From: Rickettsiales bacterium
GTDB taxonomy: Bacteria > Pseudomonadota > Alphaproteobacteria > TMED127
Length of the DNA: 16,494 nt
Assembly (NCBI GenBank): GCA_002690875.1
Contig: NZGH01000033.1
Span: forward strand, 1-16,494
Reading direction: 5' to 3'
The position numbers and the translations under genes are program-made. The notes beneath the pieces are model-generated. The model made no database searches, was not told the DNA's origin, and saw only the letters and a list, made by a program, of their open reading frames with translations. Below are positions 1 through 7,548 of this stretch, piece by piece. Every line of letters starts with the position of its first letter. Position 1 is the first letter of the stretch.

Positions 1-105
1 GACTTATTAGAATATAAATATAATTCCTTTATTAGTTTAAATACAGATTTACATTCTACTCTATATTCTCTATTAATAGAATTGTACAAAATTATAAAAA
101 AATAA
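1..105 (+). CDS. holB: C-terminal end of probable DNA polymerase III subunit delta' (partial)
   Basis: An open frame enters from the left edge and stops with TAA at 103-105, three bases before the metG start. Only 34 residues are visible, containing an N-T-D-L-H stretch followed by a hydrophobic helix and a lysine-rich end, which resembles the last helix of clamp-loader delta' proteins. The assignment rests mainly on gene order: tmk-holB-metG-tatD-MBL hydrolase is common in alphaproteobacteria. The tight spacing indicates co-transcription with metG. The peptide alone is too short to be diagnostic, so the frame is better supported than the name. Confidence 0.45.
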   Translation, partial: DLLEYKYNSFISLNTDLHSTLYSLLIELYKIIKK

Positions 106-108
106 GTT

Positions 109-1632
109 ATGAAAAAAAGTTTTTATATCACAACTCCAATATATTATGTAAATGATTTACCTCATCTTGGTCATGCATATACAAGCTTTGCTGCAGATAG
201 CATATGTAAATATAAACTATTATCTAATTATGATACATATTTCATAACAGGAACTGATGAACATGGTCAAAAAGTAGAAAACTCAGCAAAAGAAAAAAAG
301 ATTGATACGCAAAAGTTTACTGATCAAGTTTCTGCTAGATTTAAAAATCTTTTTCAAAAACTTAAACTTAGTAATAATGATTTTATAAGAACAACACAGA
401 AAAGACATAAAAATAAAGTACAATTTATATGGCACAAACTATTAAATAATAATGAAATTTATTTAGGTAACTATGAGGGATGGTATTCAGTTAGAGATGA
501 GTGTTTTATTAATGAAAGTGATATAACAATAAATAAGGATAATAAAAAAATAGGACCATCACAAGATATTTTAAAAAAAGTTAAAGAACCAAGTTATTTT
601 TTTAAATTGTCAAAATGGCAAAAACCTTTATTGAACTTTTACAAAAAAAATAAAGACTTTGTTAAACCATTATCAAGGTATAATGAAGTTAAAAGCTTCG
701 TTGAAAGGGGTTTAGATGACTTATCTATATCAAGAACAAGCTTTAAATGGGGAATAAATGTACCAGATAATAATGAACATGTAATATATGTTTGGTTAGA
801 TGCTTTATTCAATTATATTAGTATTTTAGAAAACGGCTTAGAGAAAAAATATTGGCCCGCAGATGTTCATATAGTTGGTAAAGATATATTAAGGTTTCAT
901 GCAGTGTATTGGCCAGCATTTCTTTTAGCGGCGGGTTATGAGTTACCTAAAACTATTTATGCTCATGGCTGGTGGACTATTGATGGAAAAAAAATGTCAA
1001 AGTCTTTGGGTAATGTAATAGATCCTAATTACTTAGTCGATACCTACGGTATAGATCAAGTTAGATATTTTTTACTTAAGGAAATTCCTTTTGGAGAGGA
1101 TGGTAATTTTTCAGAGAAATTATTAATTAATAGAATAAATAGTGATTTAGCTAATAATTATGGTAATTTAATACAAAGAGTTCTTTCTATGATTCAAAAG
1201 TATAATAACGGTTTTATTCCAAAACCTGAAAAATTTACAGATGAAGATATATCTTTAATGAGTTTACCTGAGCAAATCTATAAAATTAATAATGATAAAA
1301 TGAATAACTATCAATTAAATGTTATATTAGAAAATATTTGGCAAATAATAAGATTAGCCAATAGCTATGTGGATAATAGCGAACCTTGGAATTTATTTAA
1401 AAATAAAAATATTAATAAATTAAATAATGCCTTATATGTGCTTACTAATACAATATATAAAATAGCCATACTTTCACAACCATTTCTACCAGAGTCATCT
1501 AAAAAAATATTTCAGTTATTAAATCAAAAGGAAGAAATCTTTTTTAATGATATTAAGAATAATATTCAAGAAGGTTTGAAACTCTCTAAACCTATTCCAA
1601 TTTTTCCAAGAATTGAGAAAGACGAAAAATGA
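109..1632 (+). CDS. metG: Methionine--tRNA ligase
   Basis: Cytoplasmic class I aminoacyl-tRNA synthetase that charges tRNA(Met) with methionine using ATP. At 507 residues it has the usual length for the short alphaproteobacterial form without a C-terminal tRNA-binding extension. The Rossmann catalytic domain opens with Y-Y-V-N-D and the HIGH-class motif HLGH at residues 19-22. The connective peptide carries G-W-Y-S-V-R-D-E near 124-131 without a four-cysteine zinc knuckle. The second ATP signature KMSKS is at 295-299, followed by the helical anticodon-binding domain, including the N-S-E-P-W motif. It lies three bases after the upstream frame and its stop overlaps the tatD start (ATGA), so it sits inside an operon. 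Start chosen at the first ATG after the preceding stop; the N-terminus matches the family. Confidence 0.97.
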   Translation: MKKSFYITTPIYYVNDLPHLGHAYTSFAADSICKYKLLSNYDTYFITGTDEHGQKVENSAKEKKIDTQKFTDQVSARFKNLFQKLKLSNNDFIRTTQKRHKNKVQFIWHKLLNNNEIYLGNYEGWYSVRDECFINESDITINKDNKKIGPSQDILKKVKEPSYFFKLSKWQKPLLNFYKKNKDFVKPLSRYNEVKSFVERGLDDLSISRTSFKWGINVPDNNEHVIYVWLDALFNYISILENGLEKKYWPADVHIVGKDILRFHAVYWPAFLLAAGYELPKTIYAHGWWTIDGKKMSKSLGNVIDPNYLVDTYGIDQVRYFLLKEIPFGEDGNFSEKLLINRINSDLANNYGNLIQRVLSMIQKYNNGFIPKPEKFTDEDISLMSLPEQIYKINNDKMNNYQLNVILENIWQIIRLANSYVDNSEPWNLFKNKNINKLNNALYVLTNTIYKIAILSQPFLPESSKKIFQLLNQKEEIFFNDIKNNIQEGLKLSKPIPIFPRIEKDEK

Positions 1633-2411
1633 TTATTGATAGCCATTGTCATTTAAATATGAAAGACTTTAACGGTGATTTAACCAATATAATTTCTAAT
1701 GCTAAAAGAAACAGTATAGGCGGTATGCTCACTATTTCGACAAAAATAGATGAATTTAAAAGTATTAGCAATATTGCAAAAAATAATGAAAATATATGGT
1801 ATAGTTTGGGTATTCATCCTCATAATGTTGATCAAAGTATTAACGATATTGAAAATGTTGTAGAAAAATATAGTGAAGATAAAAAATTTATTGGTATAGG
1901 AGAAACTGGCTTAGATTATTTTTATAAAAATACTAATAAAAATTTACAAATACAATCCTTTATCAAGCATATTCAACTTTCTAGAGATACAAACCTTCCT
2001 ATTATAGTACATACTAGAGAAGCTGATAAAGATACTATTCGAATATTAAAGAATGAATACAATAAAAAACCTTTTAAAGGACTTATTCACTGTTTTACAG
2101 CAACTCAAGAGTTAGCTAATGAAGTACTAAAACTTGGTTTTTTTATTTCAATTTCTGGTATTATTACTTTTAAAAATGCCGAACCATTGAGAAAAGTTGT
2201 AAAATCAATACCTAAAGAGCGTTTATTAATAGAAACAGATGCTCCATATTTATCACCTGTACCATTAAGAGGAAAAAGAAATGAACCAGCAAATGTAATC
2301 CATACAGCAAATTATTTAGCGAGTTTGTTGAATATACCTCAAAATGATCTATATGAGCAAACTACCAGAAATTTTTTCAATTTATTTAGCAAAGCAGAAT
2401 TTATTAAATGA
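1629..2411 (+). CDS. tatD: TatD-family metal-dependent DNase
   Basis: A 260-residue TIM-barrel metal-dependent hydrolase of the TatD/YcfH family, which act as 3'-5' exonucleases or deoxyribonucleases in the cytoplasm. All expected metal ligands are visible: His6 and His8 (D-S-H-C-H), Glu92 (G-E-T-G-L-D), His128 (V-H-T-R), His154 (I-H-C-F) and Asp204 (E-T-D-A-P-Y). Length is typical. The ATG overlaps the metG stop as ATGA and its own stop overlaps the next gene in the same way, suggesting translational coupling in a metG-tatD-MBL operon. Strictly this is a TatD-like paralogue of the YcfH type; no tatABC genes are nearby, so no link to twin-arginine export is implied. Confidence 0.93.
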   Translation: MIIDSHCHLNMKDFNGDLTNIISNAKRNSIGGMLTISTKIDEFKSISNIAKNNENIWYSLGIHPHNVDQSINDIENVVEKYSEDKKFIGIGETGLDYFYKNTNKNLQIQSFIKHIQLSRDTNLPIIVHTREADKDTIRILKNEYNKKPFKGLIHCFTATQELANEVLKLGFFISISGIITFKNAEPLRKVVKSIPKERLLIETDAPYLSPVPLRGKRNEPANVIHTANYLASLLNIPQNDLYEQTTRNFFNLFSKAEFIK

Positions 2412-3172
2412 AAATAACAATATTAGGATCAGGATCTTCTGGAGGCGTGCCCTTAATAGGAAATTATTGGGGAGATTGTGACCCTAAAAACAGTAAAAAT
2501 TGGAGAACTAGAGTTTCAGCTTTAATAAGTCTAGAAAATAATAAAAATATTTTAATAGACACATCTCCCGACCTTAGAATGCAAGCTATTAATAATAATA
2601 TTAATAAAATTGATGCAGTTCTATGGACTCATGCACATGCTGACCATGCTAATGGTATAGACGATCTAAGGCAGTTTTTATGGACAAAGAAAGAGGAATT
2701 ACCTGTTTATGCTTCACAAGAAACTTTTAAGGCTTTAACAAGCCGATTTGATTACGTTTTTAGTAAAAATAATAGTTATTTTAAACCACCTTTAAGTGTA
2801 AATACAATAAATGAAGGTCAATTTAATTTATGTGACATTAAAGCTTTTGCATTTAAACAAATTCATGGATATCAGCATACTTTTGGCTATAAAATAGGAA
2901 AGTTTGTTTATTCTACAGATGTAAAAGAGTTTCCTAAAACTTCTGAAAAATATCTTCACGGTTTAGATTTATGGATAGTTGATTGTGTGAGATATGAACC
3001 TCATTATAGTCATTCCCATTTTGACCAAACAATGTCTTGGATTAAAAAGTTTAAACCAAAAAGAGCTATTCTTACTCATTTAGGTGCTTGGCTAGACTAT
3101 GATAAGTTAAAAAAAATATGTCCAGCAAACGTAGAACCTGGCTATGATGGATTGACAGTTAATTTAACATAA
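2408..3172 (+). CDS. MBL-fold metallohydrolase, PhnP/RNase Z-like
   Basis: A 254-residue metallo-beta-lactamase-fold protein. It begins with the I-L-G-S-G-S-S-G-G-V-P strand-loop typical of the PhnP/RNase Z-like branch. The di-metal motif T-H-A-H-A-D-H is at 74-80, followed by His153, Asp171 (S-T-D-V) and His224 (L-T-H-L-G). PhnP is a phosphodiesterase acting on cyclic phosphonate-pathway intermediates, but this branch also sits next to tatD in many alphaproteobacteria that lack phn genes, so its natural substrate is probably another cyclic or linear phosphodiester. It overlaps tatD by four bases (ATGA) and is the last + strand gene of the operon. Catalytic class is confident; substrate is unknown. 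Confidence 0.88.
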   Translation: MKITILGSGSSGGVPLIGNYWGDCDPKNSKNWRTRVSALISLENNKNILIDTSPDLRMQAINNNINKIDAVLWTHAHADHANGIDDLRQFLWTKKEELPVYASQETFKALTSRFDYVFSKNNSYFKPPLSVNTINEGQFNLCDIKAFAFKQIHGYQHTFGYKIGKFVYSTDVKEFPKTSEKYLHGLDLWIVDCVRYEPHYSHSHFDQTMSWIKKFKPKRAILTHLGAWLDYDKLKKICPANVEPGYDGLTVNLT

Positions 3173-3189
3173 TATATGTTATGCGAACT

Positions 3190-3225
3190 AATAAAGTTTT
3201 TATTTTAAGAAAAAAATACTTTATT
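3190..3225. terminator. Possible weak AT-rich bidirectional terminator
   Basis: An 8-base inverted repeat (AATAAAGT at 3190-3197, ACTTTATT at 3218-3225) lies between two convergent genes, with T-rich and A-rich arms extending the pairing. It overlaps the siaD stop region. It contains hardly any G or C, so the hairpin would be weak. The position is right for a terminator shared by the metG and sia operons, but in such AT-rich DNA this could be chance. Confidence 0.3.
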
Positions 3226-3936
3226 TCTTCCATTTTCTTTAGCTTTATAAAGTCTTCTATCAGCAATATCTAATATCTGATTTAAATCATTAGATTCTTT
3301 ACTAGAAGCTATTCCCATAGAAACTGTAACACTTAAACTGACACCATCATTAGTTATAATTTTATCTTTTATTTCTTTTCTTAGTTTATCAGCAAAGTCA
3401 TATGTTTCATTTATATTTTTATTATAAAATATAGACAAAAACTCTTCACCTCCATAACGACCTATAACACCAAGGTTTTTTAATTTATCAAAAAAATGCT
3501 TAGAAATTACTTTAATTACTGTATCCCCCATGGGATGTCCATAATTATCATTTACTTTCTTAAAAAAATCTATATCCATCATTATAATATTAAAGTTATA
3601 TTCTTTATCAATAATAGACTTTTCAAGAGCATGAACTAAGAGGTCCATTATTTTTCTTCTATTAGGAATGCCGGTAAGTGTATCTGTACTTGCTTGTATT
3701 TTTAATTTATTAGAATATTTTTCAAGTTCAGCTTTTGTAGTAGCAAGCTCCGCCTCCATTTTATCACTCATCCTGATTAATCTTTTAGATTGTCTAAATA
3801 ATTTTTTATAATTTTCAAATAAAGTTAAAAACTCTGCCTTAAACAAATTTAAATCTTTTGTATTATTAATAAATTTATTGGCATTTACAATAATCTCTTC
3901 TTCTTCTTCGTATAATGAAAACTCTTTATCTGACAA
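3205..3936 (-). CDS. siaD: Diguanylate cyclase SiaD (GGDEF)
   Basis: Predicted cytoplasmic diguanylate cyclase that makes c-di-GMP from two GTP. The 243 residues split into an acidic N-terminal tail, a charged helical stalk (about 15-82, including F-R-Q-S-K-R-L-I-R-M-S-D) and a GGDEF domain starting with D-T-L-T-G-I-P-N-R-R (85-94) and carrying the active loop GGEEF at 162-166. In P. aeruginosa the SiaD stalk is bound by SiaC, which activates the cyclase; the same layout and the adjacent siaC support that role here. The product-inhibition RxxD site expected just before GGEEF reads N-L-G-V, so feedback control at this site is probably absent. The only usable start is TTG (the frame has a stop three codons upstream), with no clear ribosome binding site, suggesting low translation. 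It is the last gene of the operon, 11 bases after siaC. Confidence 0.88.
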   Translation of the reverse strand: MSDKEFSLYEEEEEIIVNANKFINNTKDLNLFKAEFLTLFENYKKLFRQSKRLIRMSDKMEAELATTKAELEKYSNKLKIQASTDTLTGIPNRRKIMDLLVHALEKSIIDKEYNFNIIMMDIDFFKKVNDNYGHPMGDTVIKVISKHFFDKLKNLGVIGRYGGEEFLSIFYNKNINETYDFADKLRKEIKDKIITNDGVSLSVTVSMGIASSKESNDLNQILDIADRRLYKAKENGRNKVFFS

Positions 3937-3947
3937 ATGACATCAAT

Positions 3948-4331
3948 CTATTTGTTTATTATTTCAAATTGAATATTTTCAATATCTTCTGCAAATTCTT
4001 CTCCTAATTCCCTCATATTATCATCCTCCTCATCAACTTTCCAAAAAACCTTAATCTTATGCATGTTAGATTTAGTAAATTCTTCAAACATATCAAATAT
4101 CCTCATTAACACCTTAGCAGAACTGCTATTAAAATATAGTAGATGAAACGTACAAGTAAAGTTAATGTTTTTATTAGATTTAAAAAAATTATCCATAGAG
4201 GCTAATACGGGTCCATAAAACTCTGTTACATTTTCCGGAAATGATTCCCCTTTTATTTCCATGGTTGCTTTCTGCCAATCACACATAATACTTGGAGATC
4301 TTTCCCCTGATTTAATATCTATATTATCCAC
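3948..4331 (-). CDS. siaC: SiaC-family regulatory phosphoprotein (DUF1987)
   Basis: A 127-residue DUF1987 protein, the full family length. SiaC is the switch of the SiaABCD network: unphosphorylated, it binds and activates the diguanylate cyclase SiaD; it is phosphorylated by SiaB and dephosphorylated by SiaA. The recognisable core is L-Y-F-N-S-S-S-A-K at 65-73, where P. aeruginosa SiaC carries its phosphorylated Thr68 in an N-T-S-S context; here the aligned residue appears to be Ser69. A conserved W near the N-terminus (C-D-W) and an acidic C-terminal half (D-E-E-D-D-N-M-R-E-L-G) also fit. The start is GTG, with an in-frame stop immediately before it and a good AGGAG about 10 bases upstream. 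Position between siaB and siaD matches the Pseudomonas order. Confidence 0.88.
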   Translation of the reverse strand: MDNIDIKSGERSPSIMCDWQKATMEIKGESFPENVTEFYGPVLASMDNFFKSNKNINFTCTFHLLYFNSSSAKVLMRIFDMFEEFTKSNMHKIKVFWKVDEEDDNMRELGEEFAEDIENIQFEIINK

Positions 4332-4346
4332 TTACACATATCTCCT

Positions 4347-4895
4347 TTATTTAAGTATAGATTTAAGAAGAAAAAATGATGTACCATCTTCTAAATCAAT
4401 AAAATCAAATTCAAATTCAGATGATTTTCTCGCAATTTCTATCAAACCGACTCCAGCACCTTTAGACCCTTCTTCAGTTTCGGATCTTAATTTTTTTTTA
4501 TAAAATGCTTTCAAATCATCTTCAGACATTTTTTTTAAACTTTCCAGTCTATTTCTTAAGATATTTACTCTTTCTTCAGATCTAATGACATTTCCACAAT
4601 TTAAAATATATGAATCATCTTTTTTAGAAATAGCCATTATTCCATACCTAATATCATCTTTTCCTTCTTCTTCAATTTGATCATCAGAGTACCTTACTAC
4701 ATTTTCATATTGCTCTACAAAAACAGAAAAAATATTTCTCATAACTTTTCTTGATAAATGATCTTGTTCTATCTGTTGACGTAATACTGAAGCAATTGAG
4801 GTTAATAAAGCCTGTGACATATAGCCAGAATATGTCATTATCACTTCATTACCTAACATAATTTTATGCATATCAAATAATGTTTTTGTGTCCAT
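4347..4895 (-). CDS. siaB: SiaB-family protein kinase (DUF6272)
   Basis: A 182-residue soluble protein of the SiaB/DUF6272 family, GHKL-like kinases that phosphorylate SiaC. Two ATP-fold signatures are visible: an N-box-like segment F-V-E-Q-Y-E-N-V-V-R-Y-S (59-70, Glu61 and Asn65) and a glycine-rich G-box-like segment G-A-G-V-G-L (146-151) followed by I-E-I-A-R-K-S. In P. aeruginosa SiaB opposes the phosphatase SiaA and so keeps SiaC from activating SiaD. It starts with ATG seven bases after the cytochrome gene, with an AGGA Shine-Dalgarno sequence, and is 15 bases ahead of siaC. The expected partners siaA, siaC and siaD are all present in the same operon, which makes the assignment firm. Confidence 0.87.
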   Translation of the reverse strand: MDTKTLFDMHKIMLGNEVIMTYSGYMSQALLTSIASVLRQQIEQDHLSRKVMRNIFSVFVEQYENVVRYSDDQIEEEGKDDIRYGIMAISKKDDSYILNCGNVIRSEERVNILRNRLESLKKMSEDDLKAFYKKKLRSETEEGSKGAGVGLIEIARKSSEFEFDFIDLEDGTSFFLLKSILK

Positions 4896-4902
4896 GTTTA
4901 TC

Positions 4903-5424
4903 CTATTTTTTAGTTACAGCTCTAATATAAGCAATAAGTTTTAAAATTTCATCCTCTTTAAGCGTTGATCCATAAGCTCCCATTTTAGTGCCAGCAATTC
5001 CATTAGTAATAATATATGCTAATGCATAAGTACTACCATCACTATGTTTAAAGACACCCTTATTTAAGGCAGGACCTCCAGATCCTTTACCATTAGGTCC
5101 ATGACAATGAAGAGCTGCGCAACCTTTTAAGACATAATGCTTTTTACCCTCTTTTATAGCATCATTTTTACCTTCAAACGGATTTTCTATATCATCAATA
5201 ATATTATTCAAATCCTCATTAGCTGCTACCTTAATTAATTTATAAGTACTTACATAGTAAGTAATCTTATCAAACCAAAAAAAATCATCGCGTACATTTA
5301 AACCATTTTTGTCAATAGAAGCATTAATTAAATTAATAAATACAAAACATAAAGTGATTATAAATAAAAAAGAATAAATTATTTTATTATTAAAAATTAA
5401 ATAAATTTTTAAATACTTTTCCAT
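4903..5424 (-). CDS. Membrane-anchored or secreted c-type cytochrome with CX4CH haem motif
   Basis: A 173-residue class I-like cytochrome c. An N-terminal hydrophobic segment (about 14-36) is a signal peptide or uncleaved anchor, placing the haem domain in the periplasm. The haem site reads G-C-A-A-L-H-C-H-G-P-N-G: Cys102, Cys107 and His108, with four residues between the cysteines rather than the usual two. Gly-rich residues follow, and Met148 (T-K-M-G-A-Y) is the likely second axial ligand. The last helix (L-I-A-Y-I-R-A-V) is typical. It starts directly at the siaA stop with no gap and is followed seven bases later by siaB, so it is embedded within the sia genes. The obvious partner is the PQQ dehydrogenase at the head of the operon, for which it may accept electrons (inference). 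About 60 residues between anchor and haem domain are unrecognised. Confidence 0.82.
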   Translation of the reverse strand: MEKYLKIYLIFNNKIIYSFLFIITLCFVFINLINASIDKNGLNVRDDFFWFDKITYYVSTYKLIKVAANEDLNNIIDDIENPFEGKNDAIKEGKKHYVLKGCAALHCHGPNGKGSGGPALNKGVFKHSDGSTYALAYIITNGIAGTKMGAYGSTLKEDEILKLIAYIRAVTKK

Positions 5425-7548
5425 TTATACTTTAATTCCAATCAAAGTTATATCGTCTCTTCTTTTATGGTTACCTTTGTACTTTAAAAAAAACTCTATA
5501 AAATTATTTTTTTGTTCAGACATAATTAAGTTTTTATTAACCTCTAAAGCATTTATTAATCTTTTATTTCCAAATGAAATCCCCTTGCCACCTATTTGGT
5601 CAGTTATCCCATCAGAATATAAATATATTAAATCATTTTTTTCAACTTTTAAATCAAAATTAGTAAATTTATAATCTGTAGGCGTAGAAGAATATCCAAT
5701 TCCTTTTCTATCTCCTTTAAAAATATTACTGTCTTGATTACTTATTAAAATTAAAGCCATTCCTGCCGACGCATAATTATATACTTTAGATTCTTTTGAC
5801 AATTCTAAAACTATAGCATCTAACCCATCTTCTGATACTTCATAACCCTCAGTATTACTTAACGCTTCTTTAAAGAAATTATTTAAATAAGTTAGCAATT
5901 GACCAGGAGATTTTATATTTTCATTTACTATGCTCTTTAGAGCACTTCCTAATATCATTGTTAGTAAAGCGCCAGGAACTCCATGCCCTGCACAATCAAA
6001 TACGGCTACATATATTTTATTATTTTGCTTAATAATAGAATAAAAATCACCACCTACTATATCTCTTTGATCATGATAAATAAAAAAATCATCGCAAAAT
6101 TCTTTAATCTCAACTTTATTAGGTAAAAATGCTTTTTGAATTTTACTTGCATAATCAATTGAGGATGTTAATAGAGTGTTTACTTCTTTCAGTTCTTTAG
6201 TTCTTTCATTCACTGTTATTTCTAAATTATTAGCATAGTTATCAGAGGTTTTTTTAAAATTAGCTACTGCACTTGCCATAATTCCGATCTCTCCTGCTCT
6301 GTTTATTTCCGGAACATTACTTGTTTTTTCTCCTTTAGATAATTTTTTCATAACGCTAGTTATATTTTCTAGAGGTCTTGCGATGCTGAAACTTACTATT
6401 AGAAAAGAAGAAACTGCTAAAAGTATAGTCATAAACAAAATTATACTTGCAAATATTTGGTTTTTTATACTTTTTTCATATAAATTAGAAGATAATAGGC
6501 TTACAGTATTGCTTAGACTAATGATGATTTCCTGCTTTTTTTCTTTATTACTTTTAATTAATTCTAAAAAATCTTTAATGTTTAGAGTATATTTTTTCCA
6601 TGCCACTCCTTGATTTATTAAATCGTTTTTGACATTATTAAAACTATTATTAAAGTAATTTCTTTCTTTAAACTTTATATAAAAAGATTGTTCAATTTTT
6701 TCATTTCCACTATTTATTTCTAAAGCTCTTTCTAATCTTTTCTCAAGCGAAAGTCTTATTTCTCTTTCAATGCTTTGGTATTTAGAAAAAATATTAAATT
6801 CTTCCCTTGAAATTGGAAAATCAATGGCAATAACTCCTGATAATAATGCTTTATCTCTGAGAATATATTCATTATATCTTAACAATGAGCTTCTAAAATT
6901 TTGTAAATCCTCAATACTTCTTACAAGTCTTTCTGGCCTAAATGTTAGTTTTTCTGACATGATTATTAATTGCATACAGATTTTATTTGATATTTCAGAC
7001 CACTTATTTAACAGAATATATGCAGGATTTTCCTCTCTATTTTTTTTTATTACTCTCGTAGTGCTACTAGTAGTTCCTCTTCTAGGGTTCATAATAGTAG
7101 ACACTCTTTTAGTAATTTTATTAACCTCTTCCTTTATTAATTGATATTCTGACCATAAAGAATTTAGTTTTTTTAGCTCTTTTTGATTAAAATTTTTAAG
7201 GTCATGTTTTTTTAGTTCACCTAAAAGTTGGTTAAAAGCTAGCAAAGCATCCTCATTTAATTTCTTCATTTCCTTTCTATCCTTTGAAGGAATATTAATA
7301 GATTTAGAAGTAATACTTAAAGCATATTGAATATTAATTTTTTCTGAGCTTAGAAGATTATATAGGTTATTTATTCTTTCCTGTAAAATTGAATTATCAA
7401 TAGCCTGCTTAGAATATTTTCTTGTTGATTCTACATCTAACCAAAAGTTTAAAGAAAGTATTAATAATGCTAAAGTCATTATAAAAGTGATGAGCAAAAG
7501 ACTTAATCTTACTGTATAAAATCTTCTATATAAATTTTTAAAACTCAT
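5425..7548 (-). CDS. siaA: SiaA: membrane PP2C/SpoIIE-type phosphatase with HAMP domain
   Basis: A 707-residue inner-membrane sensor phosphatase. Order: TM1 (about 15-37), a long helical periplasmic region (about 40-360), TM2 (about 364-388), HAMP (about 387-435), a linker coiled coil, then a SpoIIE/PP2C domain (about 485-707). PP2C metal-binding motifs are intact: D-I-V-G-G-D-F (Asp501), D-C-A-G-H-G-V-P-G-A (Asp518), D-G-L-D-A (574-578), Y-S-D-G-I-T-D (Asp646) and the terminal R-R-D-D-I-T. SiaA in P. aeruginosa dephosphorylates SiaC and thereby turns on c-di-GMP synthesis by SiaD. The periplasmic part contains an odd basic, Thr/Ser-rich stretch at about 155-172 of unknown meaning. The start overlaps the upstream binding-protein gene by 11 bases, pointing to coupled translation, and the cytochrome gene follows without a gap. 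Confidence 0.9.
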   Translation of the reverse strand: MSFKNLYRRFYTVRLSLLLITFIMTLALLILSLNFWLDVESTRKYSKQAIDNSILQERINNLYNLLSSEKINIQYALSITSKSINIPSKDRKEMKKLNEDALLAFNQLLGELKKHDLKNFNQKELKKLNSLWSEYQLIKEEVNKITKRVSTIMNPRRGTTSSTTRVIKKNREENPAYILLNKWSEISNKICMQLIIMSEKLTFRPERLVRSIEDLQNFRSSLLRYNEYILRDKALLSGVIAIDFPISREEFNIFSKYQSIEREIRLSLEKRLERALEINSGNEKIEQSFYIKFKERNYFNNSFNNVKNDLINQGVAWKKYTLNIKDFLELIKSNKEKKQEIIISLSNTVSLLSSNLYEKSIKNQIFASIILFMTILLAVSSFLIVSFSIARPLENITSVMKKLSKGEKTSNVPEINRAGEIGIMASAVANFKKTSDNYANNLEITVNERTKELKEVNTLLTSSIDYASKIQKAFLPNKVEIKEFCDDFFIYHDQRDIVGGDFYSIIKQNNKIYVAVFDCAGHGVPGALLTMILGSALKSIVNENIKSPGQLLTYLNNFFKEALSNTEGYEVSEDGLDAIVLELSKESKVYNYASAGMALILISNQDSNIFKGDRKGIGYSSTPTDYKFTNFDLKVEKNDLIYLYSDGITDQIGGKGISFGNKRLINALEVNKNLIMSEQKNNFIEFFLKYKGNHKRRDDITLIGIKV

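Noticed and set aside
2408..3172. Phosphonate (phn) pathway gene cluster
   Set aside because: The MBL protein is PhnP-like in fold, but no other phn gene is present and the tatD linkage is the common housekeeping context.
6383..7144. Two hydrophobic + strand ORFs within the siaA region
   Set aside because: Antisense shadows of the AT-rich siaA gene; siaA has full-length domain support.
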